Assembly: GCA_000989955.1 (NCBI GenBank)
Contig: LBTE01000009.1
Location: 3,784 to 37,052, forward strand
Length of the DNA: 33,269 nt
Direction of reading: 5' to 3'
Source: a candidate division TM6 bacterium GW2011_GWF2_37_49
Lineage (GTDB): Bacteria; Babelota; Babeliae; Babelales; RVW-14
Positions 16,737 to 24,865 of the stretch are shown one piece after another (within the stretch, counting starts at the first letter, position 1; each line of letters opens with the position of its first letter). The notes below the pieces were generated by a model. That model saw only the letters and a program-made list of their open reading frames with translations, had not been told where the DNA came from and searched no databases. The position numbers and the translations under genes are program-made.

Positions 16737-16778
16737 TTAAAGCCGTACACTTATAAAAACAATCGAAAGTTAAGTAAT

Positions 16779-17066
16779 ATGAATGATCTGGATAAAATTA
16801 TCTTGATAAATATAATTAAAGAACAGCTACCAAACGCCAAAATATGCCTTTTTGGCTCACGTGCACGCAATGACAACAAGCCCAAATCAGACATAGATTT
16901 AGCAATAGACATCGGACAAAAAATTGAATCACAAACTATGAGCAAAATAAAAGAAAACATAGAAGAATGCATAATCCCATTCACGGTAGATATTGTAGAT
17001 ATTAACAACGTACAAAACGATTTTAAAATACAGATTTTAAAGGATTGTATGGTATGGAAAATTTAA
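16779..17066 (+). CDS. mntA: MNT-type nucleotidyltransferase (antitoxin of a HEPN-MNT pair), copy 1
   Basis: 95 residues of a minimal nucleotidyltransferase. The active-site signature GSRARNDNKPKSDIDL supplies Gly26-Ser27 and the metal Asp38/Asp40; a further acidic strand (TVDIVDI) supplies the third carboxylate. In studied MntA-HepT systems this protein neutralises the HEPN RNase by adding AMP residues to it. The stop overlaps the next gene by 13 nt, so translation is coupled. The ribosome-binding site is weak. A second, independent module is at 32457-32750. Confidence 0.87.
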   Translation: MNDLDKIILINIIKEQLPNAKICLFGSRARNDNKPKSDIDLAIDIGQKIESQTMSKIKENIEECIIPFTVDIVDINNVQNDFKIQILKDCMVWKI

Positions 17067-17512
17067 AAGAACGATCACTAAAAAAATATACAAAAGCCAT
17101 TGATGCTGTTCAGTCACTTCGGTTAGCGATAGACGGAATGAACAAAGTAGACTCAATCGCAAAATCAAGCAAAGAATATCCTGAATTTATTTACCGAACA
17201 TTTCGTGATTCATTAATTCAAAGATTTGAATATTCCTTCGATCAAACTTGGAAATATTTGAATGATTACCTTGAATCGCAAGGTAGAAAAATTGAAATAC
17301 AAACACCTAAATCCGTATTTCGCGAAGGATTTAAAGCAAATATCCTTTCTGAAGAAACAACGCGCCAGGCAATTGAAATGACAGATCATCGAAATTTGAC
17401 AACGCACGGATACAATGAAAAATTGGTTGAAGAGATAAGTCAACAGGTTCCAAAATACTATAATTTGATGAACAATATTTTAAATAAAACAAAATTAAAA
17501 CCCAATTTTTAA
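17054..17512 (+). CDS. hepT: HEPN-domain protein (HI0074/HepT-like toxin or NTase substrate-binding partner), copy 1
   Basis: 152 residues, all-helical HEPN fold. It contains RDSLIQRFEYSFDQTWKYL, typical of the nucleotidyltransferase-partner family, and the RNase motif Rx4HxY as RNLTTHGY (Arg113, His118, Tyr120). The family's known activity is ribonuclease action on RNA, held in check by the MNT partner. ATG at 17054 was chosen over an upstream TTG at 17045 because AAGGA lies 9 nt before it and the 13-nt overlap then equals that of the second module. It ends exactly where the convergent CPBP gene ends, with no spacer. Confidence 0.87.
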   Translation: MENLKERSLKKYTKAIDAVQSLRLAIDGMNKVDSIAKSSKEYPEFIYRTFRDSLIQRFEYSFDQTWKYLNDYLESQGRKIEIQTPKSVFREGFKANILSEETTRQAIEMTDHRNLTTHGYNEKLVEEISQQVPKYYNLMNNILNKTKLKPNF

Positions 17513-18358
17513 TCAAGCAGTCTTTTTTAAAAGCTTATCTTTAAATTTATAAATTAAAATCAAGTTAACGATAACAAAAACAAGATGAACTAAAACTGAC
17601 TGACGTAGATCTTTATCCATAAAAAATGGTAATTCAGCTGAAGACAAAAATATCAGAAATGGCACACGACGTAGAAAAACCTTAACAAATACAAGCCCTG
17701 CGTGAGCACCCATTCCTGCGTATAGTTTGCCTGTTATGATAAATATGAGATTAAGTAGCAGCCCCAACAAAAAGAGCCCTGCTCCCAACTTCCAATCATA
17801 CGTTACAAGCGCAATTGGATTGGTAAGATTGTGCGCCAATGTAAAGATTAATGATGCACACAACGCACTGATAAGTGGATTTAACTCTTGAACAAATATT
17901 TTATAAACCGTTCCCCTGAATATCATCTCTTCTGTCCACGCCAAAAAAAACGTAGCTACAAAGCCAACAAATATTTTGGAAATAAGTGAAAAATTAAATT
18001 TAACAGAAACCTCAACGATGCTTGCATAACCAGCAATAACAAGCACAGCTAAAAATGCCGCATGCAAAAAAGCAAAGATGGCAAACATTTTTAAAAACGA
18101 AAAAATCCATTTTTTGTTTTTAAAAAAATTAACATTCGTTTGAAAGAAATCAGCAAGCATTGATTTTGTTGAAAACAACAGCAACAAAATATGCCATATC
18201 ACTAAGACTGTGATGCCTATCTTTCCAATGCCTCTGTTTGCTAACAAACTGAACGTTGGATCTAACCAGCAAGCCATTGGCTGCAAGATCAAAGCGGAGA
18301 TAAAAATCGAAAGGGCCGACAACAAAATCGGCCCAATAACTTTCCAAAACTTCTGCAT
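17513..18358 (-). CDS. CPBP-family intramembrane metalloprotease
   Basis: 281 residues, strongly hydrophobic, with about 7-8 membrane segments. The CPBP (Abi/Rce1-like) motifs are present: EEMIFRG (Glu143, Glu144, Arg148), then SLIFTLAHN with the catalytic His, and a last segment with GAHAGLVF. The family includes CAAX-type prenyl proteases and bacteriocin-immunity proteins, and the target here is unknown. The ATG at 18358 is preferred. The frame extends to a TTG at 18391, but that extension reads through a run of eight C and encodes ILPPPHLN, an unlikely N-terminus. It lies 49 nt downstream of the HU gene on the same strand. Confidence 0.85.
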   Translation of the reverse strand: MQKFWKVIGPILLSALSIFISALILQPMACWLDPTFSLLANRGIGKIGITVLVIWHILLLLFSTKSMLADFFQTNVNFFKNKKWIFSFLKMFAIFAFLHAAFLAVLVIAGYASIVEVSVKFNFSLISKIFVGFVATFFLAWTEEMIFRGTVYKIFVQELNPLISALCASLIFTLAHNLTNPIALVTYDWKLGAGLFLLGLLLNLIFIITGKLYAGMGAHAGLVFVKVFLRRVPFLIFLSSAELPFFMDKDLRQSVLVHLVFVIVNLILIYKFKDKLLKKTA

Positions 18359-18368
18359 ATTTAGGTGT

Positions 18369-18376
18369 GGGGGGGG
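18369..18376 (+). repeat. G8 homopolymer just upstream of the CPBP start
   Basis: Eight consecutive G (eight C on the coding strand) 10 nt before the ATG at 18358, in DNA that is otherwise AT-rich. Such runs are prone to slippage. Here a length change would alter the leader, or the frame between the alternative TTG start at 18391 and the gene. Confidence 0.6.
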
Positions 18377-18383
18377 AAGTATC

Positions 18384-18401
18384 GGTATCAAGTTTGATAC
18401 C
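18384..18401. promoter_or_regulatory. 18-bp palindrome between HU and CPBP genes
   Basis: GGTATCAA and TTGATACC with a 2-bp centre. It could be a weak hairpin at the end of the HU transcript or an operator for the CPBP gene. No T-run follows, so I do not call it a terminator. Confidence 0.4.
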
Positions 18402-18407
18402 TAAAAA

Positions 18408-18686
18408 TTAAGCAGAGCGTACAACTTCTTTAAGATGTTTGCCTGGCTTAAATCTTGGAACATTAATTGCAGGAAGATGGATCTTCTGCTTTGTTGCAGG
18501 ATTGATACCGGCTCTTGCTGGGCGTTTTGACAACCAATAGGTTCCAAATCCAGTCAAAGAAACCTTACCACCTTTTCTCAAGGTTCTCTCGACGATCCTT
18601 GTGAAAGATGCAAGCACCTTAGCAATGTCTTTTTTACTAAAATTCGTTTCCTCACTCAAGGAATTTATCAATTCGGTCTTATTCAT
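18408..18686 (-). CDS. hup: HU/IHF-family DNA-binding protein
   Basis: 92 residues, the normal length for a bacterial nucleoid protein that bends DNA as a dimer. It contains the helical dimerisation part (MNKTELINSLSEET, FSKKDIAKVLASF), the GFGTYWLSKRPARAG stretch leading into the DNA-binding arm, NPATKQKIHLPA, and the closing PRFKPGKHLKEVV. The proline at the arm tip, which intercalates in DNA, is kept within the NPAT region. GGGAG lies 7 nt before the ATG. Its own divergent upstream region (18687-19053) is shared with waaA. Confidence 0.95.
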   Translation of the reverse strand: MNKTELINSLSEETNFSKKDIAKVLASFTRIVERTLRKGGKVSLTGFGTYWLSKRPARAGINPATKQKIHLPAINVPRFKPGKHLKEVVRSA

Positions 18687-19053
18687 AATAAATCTCCCAA
18701 GCTCCCGTTAAAATTAGTTGAACATACATTACACCATACAAATCACAACTCTATTTCTGTGAGAAATTTAAAGGCTTATTAATTCTTTGTCAAGAAAAAG
18801 TACTAATTAATCGATAAATCTTTTAATATTTTGTATTAATCTTTTTAATTAAAATTAAACATTAAGCACCAAATCAACCATTAATTCAATTTTATTTCAA
18901 AGAGAAAGCGTAAATCTATCAACAATTTCGACACGCATTTTATACACATAAAAACATGTTATATCACAAATGAAGATATAAATTAAAAAAAAGAGTGCTA
19001 AAATTTATGAATGTGAAAAATAAATATAGCAATACGGCCAAAATGAGGATTGC
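18687..19053. other. Intergenic region between divergent HU and waaA genes
   Basis: 367 bp, very AT-rich, with no credible coding frame. It must hold the promoters of both genes. On the minus strand TTGTGA with a TATGTT 16 nt downstream (in the region 18728-18757) is a weak candidate for HU. On the plus side AT-richness gives several -10-like hexamers but no unambiguous -35. waaA has GAGGA just before its ATG. Confidence 0.5.
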
Positions 19054-20358
19054 ATGCAAACTTTATTAATTTTTATTATTTATAACATCGTACAGATGCT
19101 AATTTTACCAATATTTGTATTTTATTTAATTTACCGAATATTTAAAGGCAAAGATATTCTTGGCAATCTGTGGCAAAGGCTCGGATTTGTGCCACGCACA
19201 ACACATAAAAAGAAAATTATTTGGCTGCATGCCGTTTCTGTCGGCGAAGTTCTATCAATACAAAATTTAATAAACGACATCAAAAGCAATAATCCAAGCT
19301 CACTTTGCTACGTAACCGTTGGAACAATTACAGGCAGGCAAATGGCAGAAAAAAGTTTAAATGCCGATTACATCAGCTTTATGCCATACGATTTTTTGCC
19401 ATGCATGCTGCTTGCTTTTTGGCGAATCCGACCATCGTCAATAATCGTAGTTGAGGCAGAGATCTGGCCCAACTTTTTAATCATAAGTTCTTGGCTCAAA
19501 ATTAGCAAAACACTTATCAACGCACGAATCAGCACAAGATCGTACAAGCGATATAAATCATTAAAATTTTTCTTCTCCCCAATTTTTAATTCGTTCCAAA
19601 ACATTCTCACACAAAGCGACGCCGATACAAACCGATTTGTAAAAATTGGAGTACACCACAACACGCTTTCAACGCTTGGCAACATCAAGGCCTACAACGT
19701 GATACAAAAGAAACACAGCTCGCACAACACAAAATTACACTACACCACCCTGCTCGTCGGCTCGGCCCACTCAGGCGAGCTTGATTTGTATCTAAAATTG
19801 TTCAGTGAACTAAAAAAATTCGACGCAACACTTCGGCTGATCATTGCACCACGCCACCTCACATGGCAGCAAGAACTTGAAGACAAAATAAAAAGTACAA
19901 ATTTATCGTACACGCTTTGGACTCAACAAAACAACATAGTTAAATCTGGCCAAAACATCGCTCAGGCGCTGGATAATAATTTTAAAAATTATGACATCAT
20001 CTGTTTGTGCAAGCTTGGTGAACTTTTTAATCTGTATCAATTTACTGATATTTTTTATCTTGGCGGCACATTTGTTAACATCGGCGGGCACAATTTATTG
20101 GAACCTGCAGCATGGTCAAACCCATGCATAATAGGGCCACACCACCAAAACACAAAAAACAATGCCGATGAAATGGAACATTCCGGCGGACTTATAAAAG
20201 TTAAAAACTATAAAGAGCTGAAATCCGCTTCACAAAAATTGTTGGCCGATCCGGAACTACGATTAACGATGGGGAATGCAAACCTGCAGTGGATAAGTGA
20301 AATCGCAAACAAAATTAAAACGCAGATTACAAATTTGATATTAAATGATTTTAAATAA
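19054..20358 (+). CDS. waaA: 3-deoxy-D-manno-octulosonic acid (Kdo) transferase
   Basis: 434 residues, typical length. It attaches Kdo from CMP-Kdo to lipid A precursor at the inner membrane, so the organism makes LPS. An N-terminal membrane helix (about 3-28) anchors it. The GT30 hallmarks follow: HAVSVGE with the catalytic Glu65, YVTVGTITGRQMA, VVEAEIWPN, INARIS, LVGSAHSGE, APRH, and the donor-site motif GGHNLLEPAAW near residue 347. It stands alone, without other lipid A genes in the window. Confidence 0.96.
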   Translation: MQTLLIFIIYNIVQMLILPIFVFYLIYRIFKGKDILGNLWQRLGFVPRTTHKKKIIWLHAVSVGEVLSIQNLINDIKSNNPSSLCYVTVGTITGRQMAEKSLNADYISFMPYDFLPCMLLAFWRIRPSSIIVVEAEIWPNFLIISSWLKISKTLINARISTRSYKRYKSLKFFFSPIFNSFQNILTQSDADTNRFVKIGVHHNTLSTLGNIKAYNVIQKKHSSHNTKLHYTTLLVGSAHSGELDLYLKLFSELKKFDATLRLIIAPRHLTWQQELEDKIKSTNLSYTLWTQQNNIVKSGQNIAQALDNNFKNYDIICLCKLGELFNLYQFTDIFYLGGTFVNIGGHNLLEPAAWSNPCIIGPHHQNTKNNADEMEHSGGLIKVKNYKELKSASQKLLADPELRLTMGNANLQWISEIANKIKTQITNLILNDFK

Positions 20359-20409
20359 ATACATGCGTTCGGTAATTAAACACTTGCAAAACATTAATTT
20401 TCACGTCAG

Positions 20410-20446
20410 TTGTCATCCCGAATCAAGTCTATAGCTGTCCGAAGTG
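20410..20446 (+). repeat. Degenerate repeat fragment (GTCATCCCG..CTGTCCGAAG type)
   Basis: It resembles the reverse complement of 24115-24149 (shared TTGTCATC and CTGTCCGAAG at similar spacing). It lies in the 228-bp gap between waaA and mgtE, where I see no gene and no clear terminator. Confidence 0.4.
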
Positions 20447-20586
20447 TTAAATTGTTTTCGAGGGTGTGATGAAGTTGCGATTTAATTTTTTGTTGGTATC
20501 AATTTTGGTGATATGTATTGCGAATTCAAATTTAAGCATATAAACGCTATTTCATTCATCAGATCTAGCTCGTCAAAGAAATTTTA

Positions 20587-21951
20587 TCAACCTAAGATTT
20601 TACTGCAAACAAAGCAATAAATTATTACGCCTAAAATGTCCATCAATGTTGTCAGAAATGGTGCAGCAGAATGTGCCGGATCTAGGTTAAATCTTTCAAG
20701 CGTCAAAGGAATGATAGTGCCGAGTACTACTGATGTTACGATAATTAAAAACAGTGACAAGCTGATTGCTATTGTGCTAACCAGATCGTGTGATGCGTGG
20801 TAGACTCTTGCAAATCCGAACGTAACAACAATGCCTGCAATAATTAATGCGATTGTGACTTCACGCAGCAACATTTTTATTCCGTTTTGCCTGGTGATTT
20901 CTTTTGTTGTTAGTCCGCGAATAACTAGTGTTGCTGATTGATTGCCAACATTGCCTCCTGTTCCGATAAGCATTGTTAAAAATAGTGTTATTATCGTGTA
21001 GCGGCTGATCATGTCGTCGTAACTAGCCAAAATCATGCTGGATAAGCTTTGTAATAGCAGTAAGCCGATGAGCCATGGAATTCTCTGTTTAACAAGAGTC
21101 CAAGTTGGTGTAGCAAAATAACTATATTCCATCGGCGCCTGACCAGACATCTTATAAACGTCTTCGCTCTCTTCTTCTTCGATAATTTCAAACACATCTT
21201 CAACTGTAATTATTCCGAGAAAATGTTTTTCTCTGTCTATGACCGGAGCAGAATCGAGGTTGTAGTGCCGCATTTGGTTTGCAACATCTTCTTGGTCCTC
21301 ATCAACCGTGACAAGAAGCTCACTTTTTTCCATGATTTGAGCAAGCGGCGTTTCTGGCTTATTTAAAACTAATTTATCTAGATCAAGATAACCGACTATG
21401 ACATTGTTTTTATCGGTTATGTATATTCTACGTGTTAAAGTTTGTTTTGGTGTTAATCGTTGTAATACTTCGATGCTGCGTTTGACCGTAAAATTTTCTT
21501 GCAGAGTTAAAACATCTGACTGCATTCGTGCACCGGCGGACTCTGGCGGAAAGCTGCGCAATGATATTAAGGCATTTCTCTGTTTTACTTGAAGCAATTT
21601 TAAATATTTTTCAAGATCTTGGTCAGAAATATGCTCAAATAGCTCTGTCAAAGCGCTTACCGGTATTTGTGTTATAATCAATTCGACGTCGTCTTGATCT
21701 AGATGCGAAAGTATATCTGCTTGAACTGGTTCTTGTATTTTTTCGAAAACCTTTATGGCAAGCTCTTTTGGCAGTTTTTTGAATAAATTAATCTGAAATT
21801 CTTGTTCAATATTGTTGATGATTAGGGCTATATCTGCAGGGTGTTGTTGCAATAAAATTAACCATAAATCCTTACCAAGGATGTTATCCTCTTTTATTAT
21901 GCTTTCTACATTGTTCTCAATTTGTAGCAATATCTTTTTAATTGACAACAT
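20587..21951 (-). CDS. mgtE: MgtE-type magnesium transporter/channel
   Basis: 454 residues in the standard order. A helical MgtE N domain (about 25-130) is followed by two CBS domains (about 140-255) that bind Mg2+ and gate the pore, a connecting helix, and a five-helix membrane domain (about 285-454). The pore motif GTGGNVGNQSATLVIRG and the last-helix TTLMDILG, with the family's pore Asp, are present. The family lets Mg2+ into the cell and closes when cytosolic Mg2+ is high. The start is ATG at 21951 with GGGGAG 7 nt upstream. The frame is open to a TTG at 21966, but that would include the Shine-Dalgarno site. Confidence 0.95.
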   Translation of the reverse strand: MLSIKKILLQIENNVESIIKEDNILGKDLWLILLQQHPADIALIINNIEQEFQINLFKKLPKELAIKVFEKIQEPVQADILSHLDQDDVELIITQIPVSALTELFEHISDQDLEKYLKLLQVKQRNALISLRSFPPESAGARMQSDVLTLQENFTVKRSIEVLQRLTPKQTLTRRIYITDKNNVIVGYLDLDKLVLNKPETPLAQIMEKSELLVTVDEDQEDVANQMRHYNLDSAPVIDREKHFLGIITVEDVFEIIEEEESEDVYKMSGQAPMEYSYFATPTWTLVKQRIPWLIGLLLLQSLSSMILASYDDMISRYTIITLFLTMLIGTGGNVGNQSATLVIRGLTTKEITRQNGIKMLLREVTIALIIAGIVVTFGFARVYHASHDLVSTIAISLSLFLIIVTSVVLGTIIPLTLERFNLDPAHSAAPFLTTLMDILGVIIYCFVCSKILG

Positions 21952-22221
21952 GATAAGGCTCCCCAATTTTTACTAAATTTTAGTACTCAAAAAAGCGGTA
22001 CAGTTGAATGACCAGGGCCATTATACAACTCGGAACCCTTTTATTCCAATAATCACTCTAAACATTAAAGTATGTTAATGGTTAATTTGCTATTTGACTT
22101 TATTCTACATAAAAATATAATGAAAGAGAAATAGTTCTTCAAATCCGGGCTTTTAGTGTATCGTAAATCAAAAATTTATTAAATTTAAAAATTAATTTTT
22201 TGGGCGGACGGGATTTTTTTT

Positions 22222-23148
22222 ATGGCTGAAAAAATTGTAAGCGTCTTTTGCGTTGAGCAAAATTTTGCAGAACAACGCGTAGATAAAGTGCTTTTTTTGC
22301 AATTTCCGAATTATTCACGATCTTATTTTCAGGATATTATCGACAGAGGATGTGTTTTAATTAATGATAAGCCTGTAAAAAAGGGCAGCTTGCACGTTCA
22401 AGTTAACGATAAAATTACTGTCAATTTTCCACCAGCTAAAGAATACGACCTTACTCCTAAGCATGTTGATTTTGAAGTTGTTGATGTAAACGATGATTTT
22501 GTTGTAATCAACAAGCCAGCAGGTCTGGTTGTTCATCCATCAGATAATAATAAAGATGAAGCGTCGTTGATACACGGAATGTTGCACAGGTTTAAGGATT
22601 TTCAGAATTTTACAGATGATCAGAGGCCTGGCGTTGTTCATAGAATCGATCGTGAAACGTCTGGATTGATTCTTGTTGCTAGAAATGAGTTTTCGCAACG
22701 AACCTTAATTTCGATGTTTGAGCATAGGCAGATTCATAAAACTTACCTGGCAGTTGTCGCTCGCCATCCTCATAAAATCGGGAAAATTGAATTACCTGTC
22801 GGTCGAGATCCAGTGCACAGACATAAAATGTCCCATAAAGGCATTGGATGTCGCGATGCGCTAACGTTTTTTGATGTTTTGACTTATTACAAAGATAGCT
22901 CATTGCTGGCCGTACGAATTATTACTGGCAGAACTCATCAAATTAGAGTTCACATGGCTGCGCTTGGCCATGGGTTGGTTGGAGATTCAGTATACGGATA
23001 TAAATCAAAATTAATTGATCGTCAGGCATTGCACGCATGGAAGCTTTCTTTTGAATACAATGGCAAAAAGTTTGAATATGTTCAACCTGTGCCAGAAGAC
23101 ATGAAAACGTTGTTACATAATTTGAAGCATGGACAGAGTTTTAAATGA
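22222..23148 (+). CDS. rluD: RluD-type ribosomal large-subunit pseudouridine synthase
   Basis: 308 residues: an N-terminal S4 RNA-binding domain (about 16-70, with QRVDKVLFLQFPNYSRSYFQ) and then the RluA-family catalytic domain. The signature HRIDRETSGLILVARN has the catalytic Asp143. Further motifs are NKPAGLVVHP and GRTHQIRVHMAALGH. By family it converts uridines in helix 69 of 23S rRNA to pseudouridine. RluD rather than RluC is chosen for length and overall similarity. Start ATG lies about 8 nt after GGGA. The tRNA gene follows on the same strand with its own promoter. Confidence 0.92.
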   Translation: MAEKIVSVFCVEQNFAEQRVDKVLFLQFPNYSRSYFQDIIDRGCVLINDKPVKKGSLHVQVNDKITVNFPPAKEYDLTPKHVDFEVVDVNDDFVVINKPAGLVVHPSDNNKDEASLIHGMLHRFKDFQNFTDDQRPGVVHRIDRETSGLILVARNEFSQRTLISMFEHRQIHKTYLAVVARHPHKIGKIELPVGRDPVHRHKMSHKGIGCRDALTFFDVLTYYKDSSLLAVRIITGRTHQIRVHMAALGHGLVGDSVYGYKSKLIDRQALHAWKLSFEYNGKKFEYVQPVPEDMKTLLHNLKHGQSFK

Positions 23149-23200
23149 GTAGCGGATTTTTGCGATTTTGGCGCTAGTTTAATAAACTTATAGTTTTTGT

Positions 23201-23228
23201 TTGACAATCTTATGCTTGTTCTTATACT
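23201..23228 (+). promoter_or_regulatory. Promoter of initiator tRNA-Met
   Basis: Perfect TTGACA (23201-23206), 16-nt spacer, TATACT (23223-23228, 5 of 6). Transcription would begin near 23235, about 28 nt before the mature tRNA. Confidence 0.8.
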
Positions 23229-23262
23229 TAAACTACTTTAAAATTTGAAATTAAAAATATAT

Positions 23263-23339
<77 letters not shown>

Positions 23340-23346
23340 AATTATC

Positions 23347-23373
23347 AGCCTGGCTTCAAGCCAGGCTTTTTTA
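23347..23373 (+). terminator. Intrinsic terminator of the tRNA gene
   Basis: Arms AGCCTGGCT (23347-23355) and AGCCAGGCT (23359-23367), loop TCA, followed by TTTTTT. Confidence 0.92.
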
Positions 23374-23409
23374 TTGAGTAGACTTATTGTGAATCTGATG
23401 AGGATTATT

Positions 23410-24057
23410 ATGAAGCTTTATTGGCAAGACGCAGGCGTTCAGAGTAAAATAATTAATAAGTTACAAAAGAATGAAATTTTAATTACTTCAACTGATACAG
23501 TTCCTGGGCTGCTTGCAAACGCAACTAAACAAGGCTTTGATAATTTGAACCAAATTAAGGGTGGCAGGCAGGGCAAGCCTTACATTATTTTAATTTCGGA
23601 CATGGCAAAGTTGGCCTATTTTGCTGATGATTGCGCATTGACTTCGGAAGTTCAAAAAATACTTTCGTCTTGTTGGCCTGGTCCGCTGACAGTGATTTTT
23701 AACTCCAAGCCAGGAATGCCAGATTTTTTGAAGTCAGAAAGCGATACGGTTGCTATGCGTTGTCCAAGCCATTTCGGCCTTTTAAGTGTGTTGCAAAATT
23801 TTGATGGACTATTTTCTACAAGTGCTAATAAAAGTTGTGAAGTACAGCCAGATTTAATCGATAATATTGCTACTGAATTGCTTTCAAGCGTAGGTCTTGC
23901 TGTTGATGATCGTGATAGATGTTTTTCGTCAGAATTTTCAACGATTCTAGATTTTTCATGCTTTGATCAAGATAAAAAAATATATCTTTTGCGACAGGGC
24001 GCATTTGCATTATCTAAAATTGAAGAACTTGCCGATATCAAAATTTATAAGAAATAG
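23410..24057 (+). CDS. tsaC: TsaC/Sua5-family threonylcarbamoyl-AMP synthase
   Basis: 215 residues of a YrdC/Sua5 domain. It makes L-threonylcarbamoyl-AMP from Thr, bicarbonate and ATP, the first step toward t6A37 in tRNAs reading ANN codons. Diagnostic motifs are ITSTDTVPGLLAN, KGGRQGKPYIILI, SCWPGPLTVIF, VAMRCPSH and FSTSANKS. The C-terminal Sua5 extension is absent, so it is of the short TsaC type. The start is ATG at 23410 with GAGGA 5 nt upstream. Longer starts (TTG at 23374, ATG at 23398) would run into the tRNA terminator or contain the Shine-Dalgarno site. Confidence 0.92.
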   Translation: MKLYWQDAGVQSKIINKLQKNEILITSTDTVPGLLANATKQGFDNLNQIKGGRQGKPYIILISDMAKLAYFADDCALTSEVQKILSSCWPGPLTVIFNSKPGMPDFLKSESDTVAMRCPSHFGLLSVLQNFDGLFSTSANKSCEVQPDLIDNIATELLSSVGLAVDDRDRCFSSEFSTILDFSCFDQDKKIYLLRQGAFALSKIEELADIKIYKK

Positions 24058-24114
24058 TTTTTATACCGGAAAGTTCTTCTAAAACAAGTGTGCGAATCAA
24101 GCGTCACACGTGCG

Positions 24115-24182
24115 CTTCGGACAGTTATTGATCAAGTCCGTGATGACAATTCAACATTCGCACGTTAATTAAATAGTCATTA
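24115..24182 (-). repeat. Fragment of the palindromic element family
   Basis: The right part, GATGACAATTCAACATTC..CGTTAATTAAAT (24142-24174), matches the interior of the element at 7283-7419 in the same orientation. The left part (24115-24149) matches 20410-20444 as reverse complement. It looks like a decayed or recombined copy. Confidence 0.55.
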
Positions 24183-24221
24183 CACCTTTCATACACCACG
24201 ACAACACCATAATAAATACGG

Positions 24222-24410
24222 CTATACATCAACCATTGCACTCCAAACACCGGTACCAATCAGCCACAACAAGAAACTGATAATTTTTTAAACACGGCCT
24301 ACCGACATTGACTGGGAGCTGTCTTGCAAATGATTTTTTAGAGAATTGCGAAAAACGCTCGCGCCGTTTTTAAATTTAATCAGACAAAATTTTCGTTCGA
24401 AAGCTCTTGA
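24222..24410 (+). repeat. Diverged copy of intergenic repeat R
   Basis: It aligns with 10831-11036 over scattered blocks (ATACATCAACCAT, TCCAAACAC, GGGAGCTGTCT, CTCGC) in the same order and spacing, and is followed by the palindromic element as in the other copies. R and the element therefore travel as one composite unit. Confidence 0.6.
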
Positions 24411-24548
24411 TGGATCCCCGCTTTTGCGAGGATGACGTGGTGTAAATGCGCTAATTATAACACTAGTTCGATAACTTAAATTTAGCGCAATGATCATTTA
24501 ATTAACGTGTGAATTTTGAGTTGTCATCCCCTTGAAAAAGGGGATCCA
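24411..24548 (+). mobile_element. MITE-like palindromic element, long (138-bp) form
   Basis: Left terminal repeat 24411-24437 (TGGATCCCCG..GATGACG) and right terminal repeat 24522-24548 (TGTCATCCCC..GGATCCA) are inverted copies. The interior matches 7283-7419 in inverted orientation. No coding capacity. Confidence 0.78.
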
Positions 24549-24738
24549 GGGATGAAACTTTGCAAACCTATTTTTATTGATGGTCGTTTAGAATATTATC
24601 ACGAACTTCAGCATAACAAAAAAAGCGTTGCTCTAATTCAGTTTTAAATTTTTTTATAAAAAGCTTGATCATAAAAATTCAATCGTATAGCTTTATTGAC
24701 AAGGCTTAATATGGCGTAAATTCTACGGTTTTATTTAA

Positions 24739-24865
24739 GAAGGAGAGAGATGAGGACATCAAGTTTATACTTGGGTTAATAGCAATAACAGCAACTTCTG
24801 CTTTCGCAGAAACACACTCACAAAAAACGCACTTAACACCACGTGCGGTTGGCGTCAACCTGCCG
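24739..24865 (+). other. Signal-peptide codons of the beta-barrel gene, out of frame with the only good start codon
   Basis: AAGGAG (24740-24745) is followed 4 nt later by ATG (24750), an ideal start, but that frame stops after nine codons. The frame of the downstream gene reads IKFILGLIAITATSAFAE from 24758, a textbook signal peptide ending in AFA-E, and continues without a stop into the gene at 24866. Between the in-frame stop at 24707 and 24866 there is no ATG, GTG or TTG in that frame. One extra base between 24753 and 24755 would join the start to the signal peptide. This is a one-base deletion in the genome, an assembly error, or a non-standard start such as ATC at 24758. Confidence 0.75.

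Larger units (their letters stand above)
24058..24749. other. Gene-free region made of repeat fragments
   Basis: About 690 bp without a credible gene. It contains an inverted fragment of the palindromic element family (24115-24182), a diverged copy of R (24222-24410) and a full-length palindromic element (24411-24548). The last 200 bp form the leader of the beta-barrel gene, with a perfect TTGACA at 24696-24701 but only weak -10 candidates downstream. Confidence 0.6.
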
